NCBI RefSeq assembly: GCF_958298935.1
Contig: NC_084928.1
Coordinates: forward strand, 23,219,501 to 23,283,500
Reading direction: 5' to 3'
Source of the DNA: Phragmites australis
Lineage: Eukaryota; Streptophyta; Magnoliopsida; Poales; Poaceae
DNA: 64,000 nucleotides
A model generated the notes under the pieces. That model ran no database searches and was not told the origin of the DNA. It saw nothing but the letters and a program-made list of their open reading frames with translations. A program made the translations under genes and the position numbers. Of this stretch, positions 1 to 10,869 are shown in pieces; positions within the stretch are counted from its first letter, which is position 1; each line of letters opens with the position of its first letter.

Positions 1-457
1 TACTATATCTATAGGCACATTTATGAAAAGACCTCTAGAAAATAGGATAAATTATAGTAGATTTTCTGGTTATACAAAAAACACATTGGGGCATATAAGA
101 ACTGTATGGGAAGAGTACACAACATATCTAAGAAAATTAATAGTCAAACACCATTAGTCCTCCTTTGGCAAGCCGGAGAGCTCACCCACATGAAACCTGA
201 TCCGCCATTGGATTAGGTTAATCCCCCTCCAACCACCCAATTGATAGAAGAACTGGAAATCAATGGGAAAAAAAATCGAAACACTTTACAAAAAACACTG
301 GAAATCGATGAGAAACAAGAATCAAAACACTTCATAAAAATCAGGAGACAACACTGAAATTCCTAATATAACTCACTGTGGTACATTTCATCAAACAGTT
401 GGTGTGTACAGCATATTCATGCTCTCAGGTGGTCACCATTGCACTCTTGTGTGCGTA
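1..457. other. Unassigned AT-rich flank
   Basis: No gene or element is recognised here. Bases 1-50 closely match 33516-33567, in the 3' flank of the CAF1-like gene, which suggests that a related copy of that region lies just left of the window. A degenerate tandem duplication of about 48 bp lies at roughly 250-340 (repeated ctggaaatc and aaaacactt motifs). The stretch before 458 is the insertion site of the CACTA element. Confidence 0.5.
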
Positions 458-1220
458 CACTACTACAAAACAATTTCTAGAGGCGGATGGTAACCCATTT
501 ATAGAGGTGTTTAGCTACCTGCCTCTTGTTGAAGGCCTGTGGAAATGGATATTTCCATAGGTGCAAAAGAAACCACATGTGGAAACGAATTACTAGAGAC
601 AATTCACTTAAGGAACTGCCTATGGTATTCCTATTTCCACAGATGATTCCTTAAGCGGACCACCCCCGATAGTCGGTCCCCGAATCGACGTTTTTTCAAC
701 CGAAAAAATTTGGCCTGACCAAGCACCCCCCGCGGCTGCGCCATCACAAGTCCCAAGTCATGTGAATTTTCTCACAAAATATGCGTGCGTGTGGTTCTTG
801 GCACTCGAACCCAGGACCTCTCAGCTCAGGTGATACGTCCTTACTATCCCACCACATAAGTACTAGTGATACTAATCGAATATGCAATCCTTTTTGATCT
901 CTTCTATCTGAAACTTCAAATGATTATTTGGAATATAAATGACTTCAAATGAAAAGGCTTTCAACTACATAGTTGTATATCTCGTCGAGTGCTACAATTT
1001 TCATATAAAATTTATCGTCATTCGACTTCGTATGAAAAAGTTCACATAAGGAAATCGTATCATTACCACAAGTGGCTTACGGTAGCCGCCTGTGAAAATT
1101 TGTTTCTATAGGTGGCGTGAAACCGCAAGGGGCCCCCACCAACTGCTCAGGTGGTTTGTCATATGAGCTACTTGTTGAAAGGCACCTTGGATGTCCCAAA
1201 AAATAGTTTTTGTAGTAGTG
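458..1220. mobile_element. Non-autonomous CACTA (En/Spm) transposon
   Basis: The ends are perfect 13-bp inverted repeats, CACTACTACAAAA at 458-470 and TTTTGTAGTAGTG at 1208-1220. They are flanked by a perfect 3-bp target duplication, GTA at 455-457 and GTA at 1221-1223. Subterminal repeats of the form TTTCTAGAGGCGG and TTTCTATAGGTGG recur in both orientations near the ends, as in plant CACTA elements. At 763 bp it has no room for a transposase and shows no coding capacity, so it is a deletion derivative or MITE-like member moved in trans. It appears complete. Confidence 0.93.
801..854 (-). promoter_or_regulatory. tRNA-like A/B-box pair inside the CACTA element
   Basis: On the minus strand TGGTGGGATAGTAAGG (839-854) resembles a Pol III A box, and GGGTTCGAGTGC (801-812) resembles a B box, at near-tRNA spacing. 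No complete tRNA cloverleaf is present. It may be a captured tRNA or SINE fragment; activity is unknown. Confidence 0.3.
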
Positions 1221-1223
1221 GTA

Positions 1224-2870
1224 ACTGCTATGGCCACATCATGCATGGTCATTGTGTGACCACGTGACAATGTTGGCACTGATGTTGGCACAGATTGTTG
1301 AAGGTTTCTTTTAGGTTGGAGATAAGGCATTCCTTCCTTTTTGATTTGATGACAAGGTCATCGACATAAGCCTCGATGTTTCGACTAATCTGGTCATGAA
1401 GAGTTATTTGCATACTGCACTGGTATGTAGCGCCGGCGCTTTTTAACCCGAAAGCAATCTTTACGTAGCAAAATACCCTAAAAGGAGTTATAAAGGAGGT
1501 TTTCTCCTCATCCTCGGAGCACGTGCTAATTTGGTGATAACCAGAGTAGGCGTTGACAAGGCTTAGATAGTCACACCCAGAGGTGGAGTCAAATATGTGA
1601 TCTAATCTTTTTGATAGGCTTTGTTAAGGTCTGTGAAGCGTTGTTTGACTTTCTAACTCTTATGGGGTTAGCTAGCCACTCGGGGTGCTCCATCTCTCGA
1701 ATGAATCCTGCCATCAAAAGCCTCTTGATTTCCACCTTGATTGCTTCTTTTTGGTTGGGAGCGAAATGCCAGAGCTTTTTGCTTAGCAGGCATGGCATCG
1801 GGATAGACAGCCAACCTATGCTCCATCACCTCTCTGGGCATAGCAGGCATGTCGGATGATTTCCATGCAAATACATTAGTGTTTGCCTAGAGGATAGTGG
1901 TGAGCTCGAGTTCCTATTTCTGGTTCACAACAAATTTGATTCGAACGGTCTTGGATGGCTCTGTTGGGTCCAGAGGAACAATATTTACATCACCGTGAGA
2001 TTTCATGGCTATCTGGACCTCGAGTTCTTGGTCTCCTTGTTAGCTTGATGCTGCACTACCATGTCTAAGCTTCGCTTGTCGCAGCGTAGGCCCCAGTTGG
2101 TACAGACCCGAACAGTGATTACTTCCTCTCGATATGGGATCTTCACACACTAGTAAGCATAGTGTGCAGTAGCCATGAACTTGGATAGAGTAGATCATCC
2201 TAAGATGGCATTGTACTCCGTCTCGATATCGACCACATCGAAAAGAATTTTTTCCATTAAAAAATGTCCAGCTTTCTGAAGGTTGCGAGAAGCATGATCT
2301 GCCCAATTTGTGAGGCCGAGAATCTGGGTACCATGCCATGGAGGGCTTGAGACACCAGCTTGATGGCAAATCGGGCATGCTGGTGAAGAAGAAGTTCAAG
2401 GAACTCCCACCGTCCATGAGCACTCAGGAAACCTTACAATTATTGATAGTGGGCTTGACCAAGATTGGGAAGTGGCTGGACTGGATAAAGTTATTAGGAC
2501 ACCTCCTGGGCCACTATCTTGTACTGTCTCTTGGACTCGTACGAAGCTGAGCCCCTAAACATGTGGTCGATATTTCTCGTTTCGTTCTAGAAAGGCATAC
2601 AGTTTGAATCATCACTGGAACAGTAGTCCCTACTCTGGCTTGCAACCTACGGAGCCTTCCCATAATTCTTCTCGACCTCAGCCTTCACCGCGTTTAGGAA
2701 CGCATAGCACTGCTGGAGACTATGGCCGTTAGATTGTTGGATATCGCACAAAGTCTTGCCAGAATTCTCAGCGGTGAAAAGTTTCTTGCCCTTGCCCTGG
2801 GTGTCCCAAAACTCTTGTCGGGAAGGTTTGTCATGACTTCCTCAATCTTAGGCTTCTTTCCATTGCCTCC
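1224..2870 (-). pseudogene. Decayed Tat-type gypsy gag-PR-RT fragment
   Basis: Read on the minus strand from high to low coordinates, it holds a gag tail with a CDIQQ...GHSLQQC zinc-binding remnant (about 2700-2860), an aspartic protease with an LMDGGSS active site (2400-2414), and the N-terminal half of a reverse transcriptase ending in a YVDDLVIKSK motif (YVDD at 1357-1368). The conserved RT region 'GLKSAGATYQ' and 'KTSFITPF'-like blocks lie between 1400 and 1560. Many stops and frameshifts separate these blocks. RT homology is lost near 1290. Both ends are truncated, the right one by the LTR of Tat-A. The YVDDLVIKS form and the zinc-knuckle style fit the Tat/Athila branch of Ty3/gypsy. It is a different family from Tat-A. 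Confidence 0.75.
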
Positions 2871-3530
2871 TATTGGGGGGGGGGGGTTGCCATCAAGGAC
2901 CCCCGATGCCCTAGGCTCCACTACTCTAAGCCCAAAGGCCAACATGCTTCGGGATCCCTCAGGAGGCCACATGCTCTGATTCACAAGGAAGACCCAAGCC
3001 TCCAGGGGCACACGGACCCCCAAAGGCCGCGAACCCCTAGGAGCTTTGGGGGCTGATCGGCCCTTCGGAAGGACCAATGAGAAAGGGGCCCACTGGCCAC
3101 ATGGTACCTGCCACAAAGTGATTGGCATTTAATGCCAGTGTGGTCGGTGGCCACCATGACACATTGGACAGGACCGGTGCTGTGGCTGACGACTGGCCTA
3201 GCCCTACAGCCACTTGCGGTAACAGTCCCGACCACTTGCTATTACAGTCACAACCACTTGTTGTATACATGTTTACGAGGCTGGCCCTAGACCCTGAATG
3301 TACAGTGATGACTTGTATCTCTATCAACCCTATAGGGGTATGCTTGTACACTTACACCCTAGATGGTACTATAAATACAGTCCCTCAGCCACCAGGCCAA
3401 GGGAGGATTTTTCCTTCTCTAATCACTCTAGGTGTATTATTCCTCTCCACTTCATCTCCAAGCTTGACCCACCCTGGTGAGTTAGCTCTTGCCACACCTT
3501 GTTCGGGGAAGATATTTTCTTCCCCCAACA
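2871..3530 (+). repeat. 5' LTR of Tat-A
   Basis: The 660-bp LTR starts TATTGGGGG and ends CCCCCAACA. The ends are near-perfect short inverted repeats if the first base pair was originally TG. It matches the Tat-B 3' LTR at 56116-56693 over its length. A TATA box lies at 3370-3377 and a primer-binding site follows directly. A run of G at about 2874-2885 expands the first bases. Confidence 0.85.
3370..3377 (+). promoter_or_regulatory. TATA box in Tat-A LTR
   Basis: TATAAATA lies about 150 bp before the LTR end, with a pyrimidine-rich stretch downstream. The same motif occurs in the Tat-B 3' LTR at 56607-56614. This is the expected U3/R core promoter position. Confidence 0.6.
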
Positions 3531-3532
3531 GC

Positions 3533-3550
3533 TGGCGTCATCCGTGGGGA
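3533..3550 (+). promoter_or_regulatory. Primer-binding site of Tat-A
   Basis: TGGCGTCATCCGTGGGGA begins 2 bp after the LTR. It has the TGGCGCC...GTGGGGA pattern usual at tRNA primer sites of Tat-type elements. The Tat-B equivalent begins at about 33809. Confidence 0.65.
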
Positions 3551-3581
3551 CCTAGAACGGTGTATCACTCAGAGAGGCAGG

Positions 3582-5072
3582 ATGCCACCTAAGAAAAAGT
3601 CCGCACGGTGATGCTTGCACAAAAGTCCGCACAGTAGCCATAGTGATGCTTGCGCGAAAGTCCGCACGGCAGCCATGGCCAAACATGTTATGCTGACACT
3701 AGCGCCCCAATCGGGGGCAACAATGAGTCCATGCTCGGGGGCAATGAGGGTCCCATGGCCACCGCCGACATTGCTGCGATCCTAACTTCGCTGATGCTGG
3801 GGGCCCTGCAGGTTTGGAGGCCCTTCAGCAATAGTACGGTGAGAACATCGGAGCACCCCAAAGGGCTACGGCCGAGGCTGTAGTTGTACATGCCACCACA
3901 ATCAGCCTGCATGCACATATGGTGGCCCTTCAAGTCCAACTGGAGGAGATACAGTTAGCCCTTTGGACCGCGCAATAGACTACGGTCATAAATGAGGTTG
4001 CTCCCAAGATGGTCGATGTTGTGGCATCCGGAGCTCTGAGGGCTGGCGCGGGCGGAATCTCTGCCCCTCATCATTCCCTAACATCGCCCCCGATTAGTCT
4101 ACAGGTAGTTGAGCCTCAAGGCCATCAGCGTGAGGCTCCGCTCCTAGACTCCGACTCTCCCTTGCAGGTCGTGCCCTACCTAGATGGGTTCTAGACACCC
4201 AAACTTCCTAAGTTTAAGGGCGATTCGGACCCGGATGAGTTTGTTCGCTCGTACGCCCTCGCTATCACAGCCAACAAAGGCAGGAAGGCCACAATGGCCA
4301 AGTGCTTCCCTCTCGCCTTGGAGGGGGTAGCCCTCCAATGGTTCTGGGCTCTGGGACCAGGGGCCATTTGCGCCTGGGGTCAGCTTCGAGATGCCTTTTG
4401 CAACAACTTTCAAGGCACCTTTGTTGAGTCGGTGACCTCTAGGAGCTTGTTCATTGTTAGGCAACAGCCGGGCAAAACCGTCCGGGAGTACTTCCGAAGG
4501 TTTGCCCAAACTAAGGCCCAGATAAAAGGCATCTCAGAGTCATCAGTCATCGACGCGACAACCCAAGGTCTGTCCTTTGGGCCCCTCTTCAACCAACTGC
4601 ACCAACGCCCAGTGCACACGTTGGAAGCCCTCATGTGCTAATTCGAGGAATACACTTGTGTGGAGTAGGAGTGGCTCTGTGGGGATGCCATGGAGGCTGT
4701 CATGGCCCCCTCCATTGTGGCCGTGAGGCCAACCTCACAAGCAAGGTCCTCTTGGGCCCTATCGTCTATCCTAGCAAAAAGGAGCTTCAATGAGGCTAAG
4801 GGCTCCATAGGGCACAGATTTTGATAGCGCTAGCAACACGTCAAAAAACATCAACCACATGTGAGGGGCTCCAAACCCGCCCCAAACTAGAGGGCACGAC
4901 TGAGGTGCTTTGGCGCCTTCCCTTAGCGGCAACGCGTCCCCAGCTGGCAACCCGAAGAGGGCTACTGGTACACCCTGCATGGGGCTGGATGTGCCCATAA
5001 TACTGAGGACTATCGGACCCTCGTAACCTTCTGTGAGGAGTAATTTGAGCGGCAGGCGATGTGCGTGGCAGG
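3582..5072 (+). pseudogene. gag of Tat-A (broken)
   Basis: It begins MPPKKKSAR, then stops within ten codons. A local duplication of the tract 'gtccgcac...gatgcttgc' follows (about 3598-3680). The retrotransposon gag domain is readable at about 4190-4640 (TPKLPKFKGDSDPDEFV, LQWFWALGPG, SVTSRSLF, QQPGKTVREYFRRFAQ), broken by stops near 4194 and 4639. Downstream sequence continues in several frames until the LTR insertion at 5073. Tat-B keeps a colinear copy at 33858. Gag would form the virus-like particle; this copy cannot make one. Confidence 0.8.
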
Positions 5073-8000
5073 TGTAACACCCTGATTTTTAGAATTTACA
5101 ATTTTTTTTAAAATTTTTAAGATTATTGAATAGCTTCACCAGTAGTATAGGTTTAAAACCTATTTTCTTAATCAATCAATCAATATAGGTTATTATTTTG
5201 TATGCATTGCATGCTTAGTTTTGTTAGGAGTCGAGTAAATGCATTAGAGTTCCTTTTCTTTTTCTTTCTCTTTGATGTTTTGAGTAAAAAAGATTTTGAA
5301 AAGGTTTTTACATAACTTAGTAGTGAATAAGTTAAGGATCTTAATGGATGGAATTCAAAATCTTTGAATTCATCATCTATTCAATCCTTGATTATACTTG
5401 ATCCTTCTCTAGTTCAATTCAAATCTTACCCAAATCCTTATTTAAAGTCAATCCCTCATCTTTCTCAAATTATACCCAAATATAAATTCAAATTCCTTAT
5501 CTACTCCTATTCTTGTTCAACCTCATTTTTCGTTTATCTTAAATTCACTCCAAGCTTAATTCAAATTCAAACCCTATTTAAATTTCTCTGCAAAAGTTTC
5601 TTTTCTAAACCCTAGATATACCTAACGTGTCTTTAGGCTCAATCTTTCTCGAGTCCAAACCCTTAGCCAAGTCTTCTAGATGGCCCAATAAAGGATCCAC
5701 AAAATCTATAAATTTTCGCGGAGTTCTGGACAGCCTCATATTACCATAAAGTTTCAGAGTTCAAAATACCCTCAAATGCAAATCTTGACAATACCAAAGT
5801 TGTAGGTCTCGTCGAGAGCTTTGATTTGAATCTATGGAAGTTCCCTTTTGGATAATGGAGCTAGGAGTTATGGCCCCCGAAATCAGTGCTGCGCAGATAA
5901 GTCCAAGTTAAAACAGTTTATCTTGGGGTGCATTTTTGGAAATCAAGATGACGTTTTCATAAGTTCCAATGAATACCAAAGTTGTAGATCTTTTTGAGTA
6001 CTATAATTTAAAGTCAAGAAACGTCCAATTTGGAGTCCGGACAAGGGAGATATAATCCTTCAAATAGAGAGCTGCGAAAAAGGAAACCGTAACCAATTCG
6101 AACTCGAATCCTGGACTCCAGCTCAACCAGCCGCCCCTAGCCCTATAAATATGAGTTGCACGCCCTCTACTACCCCTATTCCATGCTACCAAACTCTAGA
6201 AGTCACTGCTGCCCTGTTCGTGCGCCCTGTTTGCCTGGAGCCCCGTCGCCGCCGCCCGTGATGCGCTACCTCATCGTCTTCTCTGTGAATCCTCCTTCCT
6301 CGACCATCAAAGCAAGGTGAGGACCTCTTCTTCTCCTCCCTTACTACTGTTTTAGCATCATACTAAGTCCCTAGCTAAGCCTTAGCCCTGGCCAAAGCCT
6401 GATCTACGCTGCCACGATCATCGCTGTCGCGGAAAGTCGCGCTATAGCTGATTGGCATCGACATTCCCGGCCAACTAGTGTACCGTTTGCCAAGCCCATT
6501 CACCGGTGCGTGTCCCATGATGTTCCCCACGCCCTCACCATCCAGGTCAGCCAGTAGAGTAGCCAAACCATCGAAATCAAGGTCGACATACCCGCTGTCT
6601 AATTTCTGGACGCATTCTGCACACGCGCCAGATTTGCATTCGCGTTCTCCATCAATCCGAAAGCCGTATGGATGCACCAACCGCGTCACGGCGCATCCCA
6701 TCGAATCTTCTACATGACCATAGGAGCCCATCCTCGTTTGTGCAGCGACACGACCAGAACGCGTTTTCCAACCACAGCATGTCACAACCTTCACCCATCT
6801 CATCTCCGTTGATCGTTCTTCCTCTGAGGGGATGATCTACCAAAACCCATGCTATAATTGTATTCCCGGGATATCTCTATTCAAACAGTTTCTCAAATTT
6901 CATAGCCAATCTCTAGGAACGTGAGCATCTTCATTGCTGCATCTGTTCGTGATCACCACCAAACCTAGCAGTAATCATCACTGTTTTGCTGCTACCTCGG
7001 ATGACCCCTTCCAAAACCAACCATACTGCTGAGTTAGTCTTTCCACGTTCTACGCTATGCTTCCCTCGTTTCAATGAAACACCACTGATGCCCAACATTG
7101 ATGTCAGTGGCCACGCACCCAATCGCCATCTCCGACGAAACCCGAACCACCGCCACTACGCATACTTACCGGTAGTATCCTTAACCTAGAAGCATAACCC
7201 CAGCCATTTGATCATAGGTGGTCGATACTAGATCTCAGTGTATCTTTTATTTAATCTAAGATGGTACTTGCATAGCATGCCAAGTCAGCGCCACATCACT
7301 CTCCTTTGCCTAGTCAGCGAAGTCTGGTCTGCCCTACACTTCTTGAATCTTGCGCAATGATGTTGTCAAGCTTGACATAGTGATTGTGCAATAAATTATT
7401 TTCCCATAGGAAGATAACTCCAGTAAACTAGTCTTTCCTTTCAATCTAATACATCTTCCGAAAGCTCATTCTTTTTTCACCTTAACTCCAATTTAGACAA
7501 TTCTTGCATCTAAATGTTTCTAAAATCATATCTATCCAACAATAGTGTTTTTAAAGTGTTTTAATGATATTTGGTATGTTGTTCTTAGTGTTTTTCTTTG
7601 TGTTGTTTGTCGGTAGTCCTCGTGATTAGTCGATAACGTTCCAGAGCAGTTCGAGGGACTTCAAGACCAAGATTTCGACAACATTGAGCAGCATTGGGTA
7701 AAAGGCAAGTGTCCTTGATCATCTTGAACCTATGTTTTTAAATATTTTATTTTACAAATTGCATGCAATGTCTGTCAATATGATGGGTACTCACCTATGT
7801 TAGGGTTTTCCCTAGATTTTTCCATATCATCCCTTGGAACCTAGATGGTTTATGGTTAGGTATCTTTGGTGGGTAGATTGTTTAGCCATACTTTTGGGAT
7901 ACTGAGAAGTGTCATAATCTTGACTAATGAACATATGCAACAATAGTGGTTAATTTGTTAATGATTTAGCAACATGGAAAGCAGAGTGGTTTTGATGGTT

Positions 8001-9051
8001 GTCATGGTTATGATATTGGTTTAGTATTTGCTCAAGTAACCTAAGGACCGGTTCATGGAGCGACAACCCAAGAAGTAGCATACCAACCATGAGGCTGATA
8101 TGGGTAAGGCATGACATACTAGTTAGAGTCTATCCGGTGTGTGTTGTGTCAGCACAAAAGGGGGCTTCTGGGTAGGAGTTGAACTCGCGTAAATCCTGGT
8201 GGTGAAACCTAGTAGGCAAACACATACTGGATTAGTCTCTAGTTAGTGAAAAATATCATTTAGTGATTTCTTGGTGACACACCACTGGTGTGTGTTAAGT
8301 GTATCCAAACAAGGCAACATGGAATTCACTGACTCGTGGGGAAAATTGGACAACCTGTGCAGAGTATAAAAACTGTTATAACAGTCATGCCCGTGGTTAT
8401 GGGAGACCTGGATCCTCACATGATTAATGGGTTGTCATTATGGGTTTGGTTGTGGTTATGGTTCTGGTAATAGGGAGTATTAAATGGTTGTGGTTTTGGT
8501 TATAATACAGGGAGTACTAGACGGTTATGGTATGCAAGGTGGGGAGCCTTATATGCTGGGTGTTGGACTGTATGGGTTACATTCACTTAATAATTGTTTA
8601 ATACTTTTTGAGTCCAAATATGTTCTTTATTACTCGCATTTATGGAAACATACCATGTGTTAGCCTATTCTTGTTATAAGCCTGCATATCATTATCTTTC
8701 CCACACTTGCTGAGCGCGTCATGTGCTCACACTTGCCATTTTCCCTATGCCATACGACATGTGTGCTGCTGCTCAGTGAGTGAGGATGTTGAAGACTATC
8801 AAGACGAGATTGTGACGTTCTAGGCGCGTGTCTCCCGGTCGGTTGTTTGCGGTGTTGTTGGGCATCAGTGCTTCTGTTCCACTGCAGATATCTTCATAGA
8901 AGACAATATATGTCAATTGTTGTAGGACTTTAACATTTATTTAATAAAAGTATTGTTTTTGTTACTTCACCTATGACGTTCTTATGTGTGTTGAACATCC
9001 TGGGCACACATAAGTCGCATCTGGTTTTGTCCGTTAAAACCAGGTGTGATA
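5073..9051 (+). mobile_element. Solo long LTR S (Tekay-like family) inside Tat-A
   Basis: It starts TGTAACACCC and ends GGTGTGATA, flanked by GCAGG (5068-5072) and GTAGG (9052-9056), a 5-bp target duplication with one mismatch. Its 3' part (about 8600-9051) matches the LTR ends at 22710, 29760 and 58319 in inverse orientation. At 3979 bp it is longer than the related LTRs (3408 and 3503 bp). No internal domain is present, so it is a solo LTR left by LTR-LTR recombination. Tat-B lacks it at the equivalent position (near 35200), so it inserted after the A/B duplication or was lost from B. An AATAAA-like signal lies near 8940. Confidence 0.85.
6144..6150 (+). promoter_or_regulatory. TATA box in solo LTR S
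   Basis: TATAAAT is followed about 100 bp later by a GC-rich CGCCGCCGCC leader with CT-rich sequence. The layout matches the TATA-plus-leader layout of the related LTRs on the minus strand at 25341-25348 and about 61063-61070. Transcription would run rightwards into Tat-A sequence. Confidence 0.5.
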
Positions 9052-9056
9052 GTAGG

Positions 9057-9659
9057 GGATAGGACCGAAGACGAGCAGCTCGAAGGGCGTATGCCTGCAG
9101 TGGGCCACCAAGTGGATCACCTGGCCTTACCAAACATTCCTCGACTAGCTTTACCCCTCCACCTCTGCCACCCATGGTGCAACATATCAAAGAGGGAGAC
9201 CTTTCCAGGCATGTGGTCCTGGCCATAATAGGAGGGGGAACCATCGGTGGCTCCTCGAAGCAGCAACATCAAGACTACGCACGGAGATTCAACCATGTCA
9301 AGGCAACCAGCATCCACTATCGAGTTTAGGGATGCGCTAAAGGCCATATGACCTTCCCTCACACCGACGCCCTAGTCATCACAGTCAACATCGCCAACAT
9401 CGAAGTCCGAAGGGTGTTGGTTGGCAGAGGAAGCTCTGCTGATTTTCTCTTCGTGCACGCCTTCGACCAGCTCCGCATCTCATGGGGCCAGCTCTCTAAA
9501 GCCCAAAGGCCCCTCCAGGGGTTCAACGGGGCCTTGGATGCCCTGGGTCAAATAGATCTTCCCGCCACCTTCAACGAGGACTCTGCCACGTGGACCAAGG
9601 TGATCACCTTTGACGTTGTGGATGTACCCTAGGCTGGGACACTCTGAACAAATTCGGAG
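9057..9659 (+). pseudogene. Gag tail and aspartic protease of Tat-A
   Basis: It resumes the Tat-A reading after the solo LTR. The tail has an IIGGGTIGGSSK motif typical of the Tat gag-protease linker, then a stop near 9330, then an open stretch (9348-9632) with a retropepsin fold: VRRVLVGRGSSADFLF at about 9398-9445 and a final VITFDVVDVP block. The catalytic Asp expected in the V-D-x-G-S-S motif is Gly here. Tat-B has the same VGRGSS, so the loss predates the duplication or is a family trait. The stretch ends at the CRM-A1 target site TGGTC (9660-9664). Confidence 0.8.
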
Positions 9660-9664
9660 TGGTC

Positions 9665-10004
9665 TGATGGAAGTATGCCCAATCTTCTGAAGCTAATCTG
9701 GTAAGCCAATTGGTCGAGTTTCAATGTTAATGATCCAAAGGCTCTGACTAGAACAGATCGAAAACCCTTGCAACCACTACACCACTACTCTGTGGTTATC
9801 AACCGTGCCAAGACATGGTTGATCTCACCAAGAAGGCTTTTCCTATAAGAGAAACGAGGACAAAAGAAACAACAGGTATGTGCAATCTAAATATTGCTAA
9901 TTACCAATGAAATACTCAAGTTGGGGTTCCACAAACCGAACAAGTGGCAAAACTATCTAAAACAGAATAATCTAAGTAAAACCTGAGTCTAAACTATGAT
10001 GGCT

Positions 10005-10083
<79 letters not shown>

Positions 10084-10635
10084 GGGATGTGAGGAGGTCG
10101 ACCTAGGGTTGTGCAGCCATTGAAAGACGCGTGCAGAACCTGGACTCCGACCTTGACATGCTTACAAGATCCGACAAGGCCCACAACAATAACACAACAC
10201 CTTATTTTATTGACTCTGATTAATCTATAAGGAATCTATGGTGGATACTAGATCCATTATAAAGGTATCGTCATAAGCTTTTCAGCAAGTCTAAGAACAC
10301 CTCAATTGGACTCTGTATGCAAAAGTTATGCCCGTTTTATTGACGTGTTGTCCTGAGACTCCGAGTAGACTTAGGGGTTTGAGTAGGACTCAACTTGGAG
10401 TCCGAGTAGACTTGTCCTTTGAGTGATGATGTCCAAACAAGCTTGTGATGCTTATCCCATATTCCTAAGTAACAAAATATCACAAGAATTTAGTAGCAAC
10501 CCATCCAAGAAAGTATAAACAACGAGGAACAAGTTCAACAGATGGTTTAATTGTCATGCACATGCTCTTGTAATTGGTCATTGTATCTCTTGAGGAGTAG
10601 TGTTGCATGTATCTAAAGGAATTATGTCCTCATAA
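9665..10635 (-). repeat. 3' LTR of CRM-A1
   Basis: 971 bp, ending CTCATAA where relatives end CTCATCA. It is enlarged by a (TA)n tract at 10009-10080. The abutting TCCTCCCCTTCTT at 10636-10648 is the complement of the polypurine tract. It resembles the CRM-B1 left LTR more closely than its own partner LTR. Confidence 0.85.
10009..10080. repeat. (TA)36 microsatellite
   Basis: An uninterrupted 72-bp TA repeat inside the CRM-A1 3' LTR, at the position of a short TATA-like tract (tgtatgtatatag) in the CRM-B1 LTR near 36157. It looks like expansion of the LTR TATA region. The length is likely polymorphic. Confidence 0.95.
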
Positions 10636-10869
10636 TCCTCCCCTTCTTGAATTAGAGTCGTCCTCAACTCAAGCCCATCTTCTTCTCACAAGTATAGCTT
10701 CAAATCTGAAATGTTAAATGTGGGACATACCCCAAAATCTACAGCTAGATTCAATTGGTTTGCATTGTTATTGATTTTCTCAATTATATTAAATGCACCA
10801 TCATATCTAGGCATCAACTTTGATTTTCTTAATTCTGAAAACCTATCATTTCTCAAATGCAACCAAACT

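Noticed and set aside
801..854. A tRNA gene
   Set aside because: Only A- and B-box-like motifs are present. No acceptor stem or cloverleaf can be formed, and it lies within a CACTA element.
6375..6803. A 142-codon minus-strand frame in solo LTR S
   Set aside because: Antisense to the LTR transcript, in its GC-rich leader; no domain recognised and not present in related LTRs.
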